DNA from: Alphaproteobacteria bacterium
GTDB lineage: Bacteria; Pseudomonadota; Alphaproteobacteria; UBA8366
Length of the DNA: 64,000 nucleotides
Assembly (NCBI GenBank): GCA_021774335.1
Contig: JAJFJD010000059.1
Coordinates: forward strand, 186,001-250,000
Reading direction: 5' to 3'
Both the position numbers and the translations under genes were made by a program. Below the pieces are notes generated by a model. That model did no database searches. It worked only from the letters and a program-made list of their open reading frames with translations, and was not told the DNA's origin. Of the stretch, positions 51,123-59,575 are shown piece after piece. The stretch's first letter is position 1; each line of letters opens with the position of its first letter.

Positions 51123-52346
51123 TCATTCGTTTGCCGCGCTCAGCGCGCGCCGGCCGGGCGCCATGGCGCGTTTCGCCAGCCGCTGCACGTTCTCCAGCCC
51201 GTCGAGCAGGCCGGGGACGATGCTCTCGGAAGGCAGCGGTTGCTGGCTGAGCTGTTTGAGCGCGGTCGCCATGACCGTTGCGTCCGCGGCCTCTGCGGCG
51301 TCGAGCATGGTGGCCAGGCCGAGCGCGCGGGCCTGTTGGGCGCGGATGAACTGTTCGCGGCGCGGCCGGGTGCGCGGCACGATGAGCGCGGGTTTGTCGA
51401 AGGACAGCACCTCGCAAAATGTATTGTATCCGCCCATGCAGACAACCCCCGCCGCCTGCGCCACCAGCGTTTCCATATAGGCGTCGAAGGTCAGGACGGC
51501 CGCGTTAATGCGCCGGGCGCGGGTTTTGAATTCCTGTTGCCGGTCCGCCGCCATGAACGGCCCCAGCACGAACAGCGCCCGCAACGGCAGCGCCGCGCCG
51601 GATTCATACGCGCGCAGCACCCAGTCCATCAGGATGTCACCGTCGCCACCGCCGCCGGCGGTCACCAGGATATAGGGGTCGGTCATGTCGATCGGTCGGC
51701 GCGCCACGTCGTGACCGGTATTCTGAGTGTCCGGCAGCGACCGGCGCAGGTAGCCGGTGAAGCTGGTCTTTCGCCGGACCGATGGCGGCAGGGCCAGGCC
51801 GTCCAGCGGGTCGCAGATCTGCGGCAGCCCGTAGATCCAGATTTCGTCGTACAGATCGCGCAGGGCCGGTAGCGCCTGCTTGCGGTCCCATTCGCGGGCG
51901 AGGGCGGCCGGATCGTCCAGCACGTCGCGTAGGCCCAGCACCAGTGGGCAGCCGCGCGCGCGCAGCATTTCGAGCGCGCCCCGCACTTCGCCGCGCAGGC
52001 CGAGCGGTTCCTTGTCGACGATGAACAGGTCGGGATCGAAGGCTTCCGCGGTATGACGGATAATCGCCGCGCGCATGGCGAGCGTTTGCTCGAAATCGAT
52101 GGCGAGCGTCTGCGACGTGTATTCGCCGTTCTTGAGCTTGATGACGCCGGGAATACGCACGAAATCAACGCGTTCGCCGAAATCGAACCGGCCGATGATC
52201 GGCGATCCCGATAGGATCAGCACCGACATGTCCGGATTGGCAGCGACCAGCGCCTGGGCGATCGTGCGGCAACGCCGCAGATGGCCGAGCCCGAAGGTAT
52301 CGTGGCTGTAGATCAGGACGCGCCTGCGCCCGCCGGGGAGTGTCAT
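51123..52346 (-). CDS. Predicted glycosyltransferase (COG4671/MurG-like)
   Basis: A 407-residue GT-B protein with N-terminus VLIYSHDTFGLGHLRRCRTIA, characteristic of the uncharacterised COG4671 group. The donor site is ILVTAGGGGDGDILM and VVCMGGYNTFCEVLSFDKPALIVPR. It is the first gene of the glycosylation operon. The start (ATG 52346) faces the ABC-like gene at 52523 across 176 bases, so both probably share a bidirectional promoter region. Confidence 0.9.
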   Translation of the reverse strand: MTLPGGRRRVLIYSHDTFGLGHLRRCRTIAQALVAANPDMSVLILSGSPIIGRFDFGERVDFVRIPGVIKLKNGEYTSQTLAIDFEQTLAMRAAIIRHTAEAFDPDLFIVDKEPLGLRGEVRGALEMLRARGCPLVLGLRDVLDDPAALAREWDRKQALPALRDLYDEIWIYGLPQICDPLDGLALPPSVRRKTSFTGYLRRSLPDTQNTGHDVARRPIDMTDPYILVTAGGGGDGDILMDWVLRAYESGAALPLRALFVLGPFMAADRQQEFKTRARRINAAVLTFDAYMETLVAQAAGVVCMGGYNTFCEVLSFDKPALIVPRTRPRREQFIRAQQARALGLATMLDAAEAADATVMATALKQLSQQPLPSESIVPGLLDGLENVQRLAKRAMAPGRRALSAANE

Positions 52347-52522
52347 TCCAGATCTTCCTGTGCGGCACCTGCCGGACTATGACATGTCTCGCGGTTGCCG
52401 TGGAAGTGATGAAAACCCGAAAATCGTGAGTTCATTTACCAGGACAAGCGCGTCGGTTAAGCTAATTTTAAGCGCGGCGGCGCATCATGGAGCATGCCCA
52501 AAAGGGGGTTGGCGGGCGGTTC
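52347..52522. other. Divergent promoter region between glycosyltransferase operon and ABC-like gene
   Basis: 176 bases, AT-richer than the genes around it, with a CtrA-like box at 52457-52471. If the ABC-like gene starts at the alternative ATG 52487, the region shrinks to 140 bases. No clear sigma-70 elements. Confidence 0.5.
52457..52471. promoter_or_regulatory. CtrA-like box TTAA-N7-TTAA upstream of ABC-like gene
   Basis: TTAAGCTAATTTTAA has the full consensus spacing and lies 16-66 bases upstream of the two possible start codons, a promoter-proximal position. Evidence is motif only. Confidence 0.45.
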
Positions 52523-55186
52523 ATGGAAAATTCCATATTCAGATACATCCTGCGGTATAGCGGGCCGCAGCAACTTTATCTGATCGCCGTCACGGTCGCC
52601 TATTATCCGTTTCTCTTCATGTCGCTCGAATTGCCGAAGATCATCGTCAACGAGGCGATTGGCGGCGAGGGGCCGCCCTATGTGATGCCGCTGTTCGGCG
52701 CCGCCTTCGATATCGACGCCACACAGATACAGTTCCTGCTGACGCTGAGCTTCAGCTACCTGTTCCTGGTGCTGATCAACGGCTGCTTCAAGTATCACAT
52801 CAATGTCTACAAGGGGCAGTTGGGCGAGCGGCTGTTGCGGCGGCTGCGCTATCAGCTCTATGCCCGGGTCTTGCGCTTTCCGATCACGCGCTTCCGCAAG
52901 CTGGGCCAAGGTGAGGTCATCCCGATCATCACCGCGGAGGTCGAACCGCTCGGCGGGTTCATCGGCACCGCCTTCGTCGACGTCATGTTCTTCGGTGGCC
53001 AGCTCGCGATCATCCTCGGGTTCATCCTGTTGCAGGACGTGTGGCTCGGGTTGGCGGCGATCGCCTTCTATCCGCTGCAAATCTACCTGATTCCGAAGCT
53101 GCAGCGCCGCGTCAACATGCTGGCGAAGCAACGCATTCAGAATGTGCGCCGCCTGTCGGACCATATCGGCGAGTCGGTGTCCGGCATCGTCGAAGTTCAT
53201 GCGAACGACACCGCGCAACTCGAACTGTCGCGCTTCACGAACCGGCTTGGGCGAATCTTTCTGATCCGCTACGAGATCTACCGACGTAAGTTTTTCATCA
53301 AGTTTCTCAACAACTTCATCGACAAGTTGACGCCGTTCTTCTTCTTTTCGATCGGCGGCTATCTGGTCATCCAAGGCGAGTTGACCTTGGGCGCGCTGAT
53401 CGCCGTGCTTGCCGCCTACAAGGACCTGGCCGCACCGTGGAAAGAGCTGCTGGTCTGGTATCAGCAGCGCGAGGACGTGCGCATCAAATACGATCAGGTG
53501 ATCGAACAGTTCAATCCGCCGGGCATGCTCGACGAGGCGCTGCAGACGCCGGACGGCGTGGATCCCGGCCCGCTGGACGGCGATATCGCCATCAACGTGA
53601 GCCTGTCCGACGAGGATGGCCATAGGATTCTCGACGGCGCCGCGCTCACGGTGCCGGTCGCGTCGCATATCGCCATTGTCGGCGATCCGGCGAGCGGCAA
53701 GGGCGAGCTGGCGATGCTGCTGGCCCGACTGGTCCCGCCGAGTTCGGGACGAATTTCGATCGGCGAGCATGATCTCGCCCGGCTGCCGCAATCGGTCACC
53801 GGGCGCCGCATCGGTTACGTCGGTGCGCACACCCATCTGCACAACGCCAGTATCGGCGAGAACCTGTTGTACGGGCTGAAACATCTGCCCGTGGATCCCG
53901 ATGCGCTTGCGGCCGACCTGGAGGCCGATACCGACGCGCGTATTGATGCCCGCGCCGAGGCCAAATTGTCGGGAAATTCACCTTATGACTATGCGGCCGA
54001 CTGGATCGACTATGCGGCGGCGGGCGTGGCCGGGCCGGACGAGATTCCCGCCCGGCTGATCGCGGCGCTGCGCGTCGTCAAAATGGACGAAGATGTCTAT
54101 GGCATCGGTCTGCGCGGCTGCATGGATCCGTCGGAACATCCGAAAATCGCGGAGAAAATCCTTCAGGCACGGTCGACCATGCGGGACCGCACGCGCGATG
54201 CGCCGATTGCCGCCCTGGTCGAGCGTTTCGAGAAGGACCGCTACAACGGGAATGCGACGGTCGGCGAAAACCTGCTGTTCGGCGCGCCGCTGAACGACCG
54301 GTTCGACATGGACCGGCTGGCCGAACATTCCTATGTGCGGCGCATCCTCGACCGGACCGGGCTGACCGACGATTTCGTCACCATCGGTCTACGGGTCGCC
54401 GAAACGATGGTCGAACTGTTCGCCGACCTGCCGCCGAACCATGAATTCTTCCAGCAATACAGCTTCATCTCCGCCGAGGAGCTGCCGGATTATCGCCAGA
54501 TCATCGACCAGGCGGCGCGCGGGACCGAACTGGGCGACGAGAGCCGGCTGCGTCTGCTGTCCTTGCCCTTCATGCTGATCACCGACCGCCACCGGCTCGG
54601 CCTGATCGACGGGCCGATGCAGGAGCGGATCCTGGCGGCGCGGCACGCCTTTGCCGACGGGCTGCCGCCGGAGTTGGCGGATTCGATCGCCTTCTTCGAC
54701 GAGGAAGAGTACAACCCGGCCGCCACGATCCAAGACAACATCCTGTTCGGGAAACTGGCGCATGGGCAGGCTTATGGCGCGCGCAAGATCGGCGCGCTCG
54801 TCCGCGAGGTGGTGGAAAGCCTGGGCCTGCGCGATACCGTGATCGAGATCGGCCTGCGCGCCTCGGTCGGCATCGGCGGATCGCGGTTGTCGATCCCGCA
54901 GCGCCAGAAGCTGGCCCTTGGCCGTGCGGTGCTGAAACGCCCGGATATCCTGATCGTCAATGAAGCCGCCGAGGTCTTCGATCAGCGGACCCAGGAACAG
55001 ATTCTGGAAAATCTGCTGGAGGAGCGGCAAGGCCACGGTCTGGTGTGGGTGATGAACCGGATCGTCGGGGCCGAGCATTTCGATCAGATCGTCGTAATGG
55101 AAGACGGCAAGGTGGCCGAGCAGGGCAGCTTCAAATCGCTTGCCGAAAACGGCAAGACCTTGAACACATTGCTTCAGGTCGCATGA
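52523..55186 (+). CDS. ABC-exporter-like protein with degenerate, internally triplicated ATPase domain
   Basis: An 887-residue protein (ABC half-exporters are about 600). Residues 1-315 form an exporter transmembrane domain of about six helices. The NBD follows, but Walker A is GDPASGKGE (387-395, no Ser/Thr after Lys), the Q-loop Gln is missing (YVGAHTHL), the signature is LSIPQ, Walker B ends in VNEAAE (Asp to Asn) and the H-loop His is Asn (MNRIV). About 300 extra residues contain three copies of a T(I/V)-x-x-N-(L/I)-L-(F/Y)-G ... IGLR unit. The start may be ATG 52487 instead. Confidence 0.85.
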   Translation: MENSIFRYILRYSGPQQLYLIAVTVAYYPFLFMSLELPKIIVNEAIGGEGPPYVMPLFGAAFDIDATQIQFLLTLSFSYLFLVLINGCFKYHINVYKGQLGERLLRRLRYQLYARVLRFPITRFRKLGQGEVIPIITAEVEPLGGFIGTAFVDVMFFGGQLAIILGFILLQDVWLGLAAIAFYPLQIYLIPKLQRRVNMLAKQRIQNVRRLSDHIGESVSGIVEVHANDTAQLELSRFTNRLGRIFLIRYEIYRRKFFIKFLNNFIDKLTPFFFFSIGGYLVIQGELTLGALIAVLAAYKDLAAPWKELLVWYQQREDVRIKYDQVIEQFNPPGMLDEALQTPDGVDPGPLDGDIAINVSLSDEDGHRILDGAALTVPVASHIAIVGDPASGKGELAMLLARLVPPSSGRISIGEHDLARLPQSVTGRRIGYVGAHTHLHNASIGENLLYGLKHLPVDPDALAADLEADTDARIDARAEAKLSGNSPYDYAADWIDYAAAGVAGPDEIPARLIAALRVVKMDEDVYGIGLRGCMDPSEHPKIAEKILQARSTMRDRTRDAPIAALVERFEKDRYNGNATVGENLLFGAPLNDRFDMDRLAEHSYVRRILDRTGLTDDFVTIGLRVAETMVELFADLPPNHEFFQQYSFISAEELPDYRQIIDQAARGTELGDESRLRLLSLPFMLITDRHRLGLIDGPMQERILAARHAFADGLPPELADSIAFFDEEEYNPAATIQDNILFGKLAHGQAYGARKIGALVREVVESLGLRDTVIEIGLRASVGIGGSRLSIPQRQKLALGRAVLKRPDILIVNEAAEVFDQRTQEQILENLLEERQGHGLVWVMNRIVGAEHFDQIVVMEDGKVAEQGSFKSLAENGKTLNTLLQVA

Positions 55187-55202
55187 AGGAAGGACGAATC
55201 CG

Positions 55203-55670
55203 ATGAGCTTGCAGGAAGAAGTCGATCTGCTGCGCCGCGTGCCGCTGTTCGCCAAGATCGAACCGGCCAAGCTGAAACTGCTCGCCTTCACCAGTGAACG
55301 GCTCGTCTTCGCGCCCAACGATGTGGTCTTCGAGCAGGGCCAGCAGGGCGACGCGGCCTATCTGGTGCTGCGTGGCTCGGCGGATGTGCTGGTCGACACG
55401 CCGGATGGGCAGCTCAACGTGGCGACGATCCAGGAACATGAGATCGTTGGCGAGATCGCGATTCTCTGCGACGTGCCGCGCACCGCGACCGTACGCGCCG
55501 CCGCTGAACTGGAAACGCTGCGTATTTCCAAGGAGCGATTCTTCGGTCTGATCGAGGAATTTCCCGAGATGGCGGTGGAAATCATGCGCGAGTTGGCGCA
55601 CCGCCTCGAAGTGACCACGGGCCGGTTGCGTGAGGCCCACGCCGCGGCGGGCACCCACTCGGCCCAATGA
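55203..55670 (+). CDS. Cyclic-nucleotide-binding domain protein
   Basis: A 155-residue single CRP-type nucleotide-binding domain. The phosphate-binding cassette GEIAILCDVPRTATVRA keeps the Glu and Arg needed for cyclic nucleotide binding. A C-terminal helix follows, but there is no DNA-binding helix-turn-helix. It is 16 bases downstream of the ABC-like gene, so it is probably a regulatory partner of that protein rather than a transcription factor. Confidence 0.9.
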   Translation: MSLQEEVDLLRRVPLFAKIEPAKLKLLAFTSERLVFAPNDVVFEQGQQGDAAYLVLRGSADVLVDTPDGQLNVATIQEHEIVGEIAILCDVPRTATVRAAAELETLRISKERFFGLIEEFPEMAVEIMRELAHRLEVTTGRLREAHAAAGTHSAQ

Positions 55671-55728
55671 TTGCTCGGGTGACTGCTCCGATGGCCACCG
55701 CCACGCCCGCAATCCATCGTCGGCTTTA

Positions 55729-56253
55729 ATGTCCCGTCTGGACTCCGTCATCCGCCGTCTGGAGGCGCAACGCGCCTGCCTCGGCTACGCCGCCGACATC
55801 ATCGACGGACGCGACGGGTCGGCGCGGGTCGACGGCGTCGTGCTCGAACTCGGACTCGGCAACGGGCGGACCTACGATCATCTGCGGGAAATTCTACCGG
55901 ACCGGGCGATCTACGTGTTCGACCGCCAGCTCGCGGCCCATCCCGATTGCCGACCGGATGCCGCCCATCTGTTTCTCGGGGAAATGGCAGAGACACTGCC
56001 CCAAGCGGCGGCGAAATTATCGGCCCGGGCGGCGTTGGTCCATCTGGACATCGGCAGCGGCGATGTTTCGAAAACGAAACGAAATGCCGACGGGGTGATT
56101 CCTTCGCTTTTGACCTTATTGGCGGACGGCGGCGTGATCGCCTCGGATCAGCCGTTGTCCGGTCTCGCCCAGGCCGAAGGCATCATGGAGCTGGATCTAC
56201 CGCCAGCGGTCCCAAAGAGACGGTACTTCATGTATCGGCGGCGGGAAATATAA
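55729..56253 (+). CDS. Class I SAM-dependent methyltransferase
   Basis: A 174-residue protein with SAM motif I VVLELGLGNGRTYDHLRE and the acidic YVFDRQL turn, then LVHLDIGSGD. The ATG at 55729 starts the conserved part; the ribosome-binding site is poor. It is 58 bases after the cyclic-nucleotide-binding gene and likely in the same transcript. The substrate is unknown. Confidence 0.82.
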   Translation: MSRLDSVIRRLEAQRACLGYAADIIDGRDGSARVDGVVLELGLGNGRTYDHLREILPDRAIYVFDRQLAAHPDCRPDAAHLFLGEMAETLPQAAAKLSARAALVHLDIGSGDVSKTKRNADGVIPSLLTLLADGGVIASDQPLSGLAQAEGIMELDLPPAVPKRRYFMYRRREI

Positions 56254-56385
56254 ATCTTAGGGATTTAATTAAAATCTAAACCTAATTAAATAGGGATTAA
56301 GTCTAATTAAAGGTCCAGGCTGTCGAATCTGAGCAGACCCGAGCCTGCCTTTCCAACGGCGGGGTATTGGGATTTTCTTGGATCG
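56254..56385. other. AT-rich island between convergent genes, with CtrA-like spacing at 56286-56300
   Basis: About 60 bases (56250-56311) are strikingly AT-rich with five TTAA tetramers and a duplicated CTAATTAAA (56282-56290 and 56303-56311). TTAAATAGGGATTAA (56286-56300) has exact CtrA spacing, but it lies at the 3' ends of two convergent genes, so a promoter role is unlikely. No clear hairpin. Confidence 0.5.
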
Positions 56386-57177
56386 TTACGCGGACAGATC
56401 GATCGCGACGGGCGCGTGGTCGGATGCTTTCTCCCAACCGCGCGCGTCGCGCAAAACCGACGCACCGGCGAGGCGGGATTGCAGTGGGGGCGTGACCCAG
56501 ACGTGGTCGAGCCGCCGGCCTTTATCCGAAGAAGACCAGTCGCGCGCCCGGTAGCTCCACCAGCTAAACAGTTGTTCCGATTCCGGAATAAAATGCCGTA
56601 CCGCATCGACCCAGGCGACGGCGGATTGAACGCCGTCCAGTTTCTCTACCTCGAGCGGAGTGTGACTGACCACTTTCAACAATTGCTTGTGCGACCAGAC
56701 GTCGGATTCGAGTGGCGCGATGTTGAGGTCGCCGACCAGGATCATCGGCGTATCCGGATTGCGGTTCTCCGGGAACCAGGCGGTCATTTCGTCGAGGAAC
56801 TGGAGTTTATGTGCGAATTTGTCGTTTTCGGCCGGATCCGGCACGTCGCCGCCGGCCGGGACGTAGAAATTATGCAGCTCGACCCCATCGGCCAGCTCCA
56901 CATAAATGTGGCGCGCGTCGGTCTTGCCGCACCAATCGCGTTTCTCGACCCGGGCGAAGGGCTCGCGGGACAGGATCGCAACGCCGTTGTAGCCCTTCAT
57001 GCCGTTGAACGCGATATGCGGATAGCCAATCTCGCGGATCGCGTCCTCGGGGAACGATTCATCCGCGACCTTGGTCTCCTGCAGGCAGATCACGTCGGGT
57101 GACGCAGTCTTCTCAAGCTGCTCAAGGAGATGCAATCGTGCGCGGACCGAATTGATGTTCCAGGTGATGATGCGCAT
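56386..57177 (-). CDS. xthA: Exodeoxyribonuclease III
   Basis: AP endonuclease and 3'-5' exonuclease of base-excision repair, 263 residues. Family motifs are WNINSVRAR, the metal-binding Glu34 in CLQETKV, NGMKGYNGVAILS, GDLNIAP, and the C-terminal RLDHVWVT and ASDHAPV with the catalytic Asp-His. The protein is cytosolic. The gene follows the fumarylacetoacetate-hydrolase-family gene by 12 bases, and the ftsK-lolA-xthA neighbourhood is common in alphaproteobacteria. Confidence 0.97.
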   Translation of the reverse strand: MRIITWNINSVRARLHLLEQLEKTASPDVICLQETKVADESFPEDAIREIGYPHIAFNGMKGYNGVAILSREPFARVEKRDWCGKTDARHIYVELADGVELHNFYVPAGGDVPDPAENDKFAHKLQFLDEMTAWFPENRNPDTPMILVGDLNIAPLESDVWSHKQLLKVVSHTPLEVEKLDGVQSAVAWVDAVRHFIPESEQLFSWWSYRARDWSSSDKGRRLDHVWVTPPLQSRLAGASVLRDARGWEKASDHAPVAIDLSA

Positions 57178-57189
57178 GGACTGTCCCGG

Positions 57190-57873
57190 TCAGACGATCT
57201 TGAGCGTCAGGTCGGTCAACCCGTCCACATGGCCGACCAGCGTGTCGCCCTTCACGACCGCTGAGACGCCTTCCGGCGTGCCGGTCATGATAACGTCGCC
57301 CGGCAGCAAGGTGATCAACCCGGACAGGAAGGAAATCGTCTCGGGCACGGACCAAATCATCTTGTTCAGGTCCGATTCCTGCCGTGTTTCACCGTTGACG
57401 GTGAAGCGCAGCGTGCCGTTCTCCACATGCCCGACCTCCCTCACCGGGTGAAGCTGGCTGCAGGGCGCGGCGTCGTCGAAATCCTTGGACAGCGACCAGG
57501 GCCGGCGCAGATCCTTGGCCACCGATTGCATGTCGCGGCGCGTCAGATCGAAGCCGACGCCGTAGCCGAAGACGCAGTCCAGCGCCTTGTCGACCGGAAT
57601 ATCGCGACCGCCCTTTGCTAGGGCCACGATCATCTCGCATTCCGGATGAACGTCTTCGGTGGCGGTCGGATAGGCCAATTCAGGGCCGGTAAACACGCCG
57701 TCCGGCGCCTTGGTGAAGAAGAAGGGCGGCTCGCGGTCCGGGTCATGCCCCATTTCGCGCGCATGGGCGGCGTAATTGCGGCCGACGCAATAGATGCGGC
57801 GCACTGGAAAACTGCCGCCGCCGGCAACCGGCAGCGAAGGTGTTTCCCAGGTTGAAATCACGGAATCTGTCAT
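57190..57873 (-). CDS. Fumarylacetoacetate hydrolase family protein
   Basis: A 227-residue single-domain FAH-family enzyme. RIYCVGRNYAAHAREMG opens the domain; the metal ligands lie in HPECEMIVAL and GYGVGFDLTRRD. LLPGDVIMTGTPEGVS is the usual C-terminal motif. Family members cleave or decarboxylate acyl-pyruvates or oxaloacetate. The closest known type is fumarylpyruvate hydrolase/oxaloacetate decarboxylase, without proof here. Confidence 0.93.
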   Translation of the reverse strand: MTDSVISTWETPSLPVAGGGSFPVRRIYCVGRNYAAHAREMGHDPDREPPFFFTKAPDGVFTGPELAYPTATEDVHPECEMIVALAKGGRDIPVDKALDCVFGYGVGFDLTRRDMQSVAKDLRRPWSLSKDFDDAAPCSQLHPVREVGHVENGTLRFTVNGETRQESDLNKMIWSVPETISFLSGLITLLPGDVIMTGTPEGVSAVVKGDTLVGHVDGLTDLTLKIV

Positions 57874-58014
57874 CGAATCAAATCCTTATCTCACTCGGAT
57901 ACCGGGGCCTAACTGCCCGGCATGCCCGTTACGGTTCATGCGCGCTGCTGTTGGCGGATCATCACAAACGGCATCGGCGCAAAAAATGAAATTGTCACGG
58001 CGCGGGGAAATATA
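57874..58014. other. Short intergenic region
   Basis: 141 bases between two minus-strand genes. No supported gene or clear hairpin. Confidence 0.4.
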
Positions 58015-58827
58015 TCAGGCGGCGCGGATAGAGGAAGCGCCATCGGAACTCCCACGCGCGGCCATACGCTCGCGGCAGGCAACGCCGAAACCCTCGAACA
58101 TCGCCTTCGACAGCGGCCATTGCAGTGAGGTGTGATGTTCCGGATGCCATTGCACGCCGAGGGCGAATGCTTTGGAATCCGCGACGCTGACCGCCTCGAT
58201 CACGCCGTCGTCGCTGACCGCTTCGACGAATAAGCCATCGGCGAGCTGGTCGATGGCTTGGGCGTGCAGCGAATTGACCATGACCTCGCGGCCGTCGGCC
58301 ATCTCGCCGTCAGCCATCTTCTCGAGCATGCCGCCGGTCCGGATGGTGATCGGGTGGCGCACCTCGTAGCGCTCGTCCTGTGGAATCGAGCGGTTCATGC
58401 GATGTTCGCTCTTGCCCGGCAGTTCATGCACGTTTTGATGCAATGTCCCGCCCAGCGCGACGTTCAACTCCTGAATGCCTCGGCAGACCGCGAATACCGG
58501 TACGCCCGCCTCGATGGCGGCGCGGATCAGCGGCAGGGTCGTGGCGTCGCGCTCGGGGTCGTGCAGCGTTCCGGCGCGGCTTTCCTCGCCGTCATAAAAA
58601 TCAGGCCGTACGTTCGAGGCGCCGCCGGTCAGGAACAGGCCGTCGAGCCGCGCCATGAGTTCGATGAAACAGCCGACCTCGCCGATCGCGGGAATCAGCA
58701 GCGGCAGGCAGTCCGCGCCGTTCACGACGCTGGCCGCATATTTCCCCGCCACCCGATACATGGGCTTGTCATCGACCAGCATGGCGCAGGTGGGGATTCC
58801 AACAATGGGACAGGCTTGCGTACTCAT
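58015..58827 (-). CDS. Class I glutamine amidotransferase (PuuD/peptidase C26 type)
   Basis: A 270-residue gamma-glutamyl hydrolase-like protein. The triad is Cys115 in FAVCRGIQELN, His228 and Glu230 in VQWHPEHH. This pattern matches gamma-glutamyl-GABA hydrolase (PuuD) of putrescine catabolism. No other puu gene is present, so the exact substrate is open. The ATG at 58827 gives the usual N-terminus; the frame upstream is non-conserved. Confidence 0.9.
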   Translation of the reverse strand: MSTQACPIVGIPTCAMLVDDKPMYRVAGKYAASVVNGADCLPLLIPAIGEVGCFIELMARLDGLFLTGGASNVRPDFYDGEESRAGTLHDPERDATTLPLIRAAIEAGVPVFAVCRGIQELNVALGGTLHQNVHELPGKSEHRMNRSIPQDERYEVRHPITIRTGGMLEKMADGEMADGREVMVNSLHAQAIDQLADGLFVEAVSDDGVIEAVSVADSKAFALGVQWHPEHHTSLQWPLSKAMFEGFGVACRERMAARGSSDGASSIRAA

Positions 58828-58882
58828 GTGTCTAAAATCGCATTCCGTGGCGCAGTCGTCCAGCGTAAAGCCCACATTTCCG

Positions 58883-59575
58883 CTATTCCGCTTTGATTGA
58901 ATCGCCCTGTTCGACGAATTTGAACAGCTTCGGATCGAGTTTCATGCCGAACCGCGTGTTCTGCAGCGTGACCTGGGTGGTGTTGTCCTGCACGTCGCGA
59001 ATGCTCCACTTGCGCAATTCGAGCGGTTTATCCGTGAAGGTCAGGGTCATTTCACCGAGTTCAGGGTTGTCGTCGGTAATCACGCTGACCTGCATCAGGC
59101 CGGGCGCCTTGTCGTATTTCGTGATCGTCAGCCCCTTCTTGAAAGAAATGTCGTTGCGCACCAGGAAATGGGCTGGCGTTTTGATCAGCGGCAACACGTT
59201 GGTTTCCTTCAACTGCTTGTCTACATGGATGAACCACAAGCCGTTGGCGACCAAGAGATGCGGCACCGGTGGATCGTATTCGAAACGGAATTTCCCCGGA
59301 CGCTGGACATAGACCTTGCCGGACCAACTGCTGCCGTCCGGGTTGACCTGGATAAAGCGGGATTCCAGCGACGTAATGCCATTCAAATAATCTTGAATCC
59401 GGTTAACTTCACCAACGACTTCCGGGTCTTTCAGCGATCGCGGGGCGGCGCTCGCCGGACTTGCAACGAGTGCGGAGACGGTGAGTCCGGCGACCGTGAC
59501 GACCAGCAACAGCGCGGCCGCCGCCGTGGATAGCCCCTTAATGGTTGCCCACCAGGATTTCGCGCTTGCCGACAT
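58883..59575 (-). CDS. lolA: LolA-type outer-membrane lipoprotein carrier
   Basis: Periplasmic carrier that ferries lipoproteins from LolCDE to the outer membrane. The 230-residue protein has a long signal peptide (cleavage near SPASA-AP, about residue 43). LESRFIQVNPDGSSWSGKVYVQRPGKFRFEYDPP follows, typical of LolA, then RFGMKLDPKLFKF. The start at 59575 lies 38 bases inside the 3' end of ftsK in another frame. Confidence 0.92.
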   Translation of the reverse strand: MSASAKSWWATIKGLSTAAAALLLVVTVAGLTVSALVASPASAAPRSLKDPEVVGEVNRIQDYLNGITSLESRFIQVNPDGSSWSGKVYVQRPGKFRFEYDPPVPHLLVANGLWFIHVDKQLKETNVLPLIKTPAHFLVRNDISFKKGLTITKYDKAPGLMQVSVITDDNPELGEMTLTFTDKPLELRKWSIRDVQDNTTQVTLQNTRFGMKLDPKLFKFVEQGDSIKAE

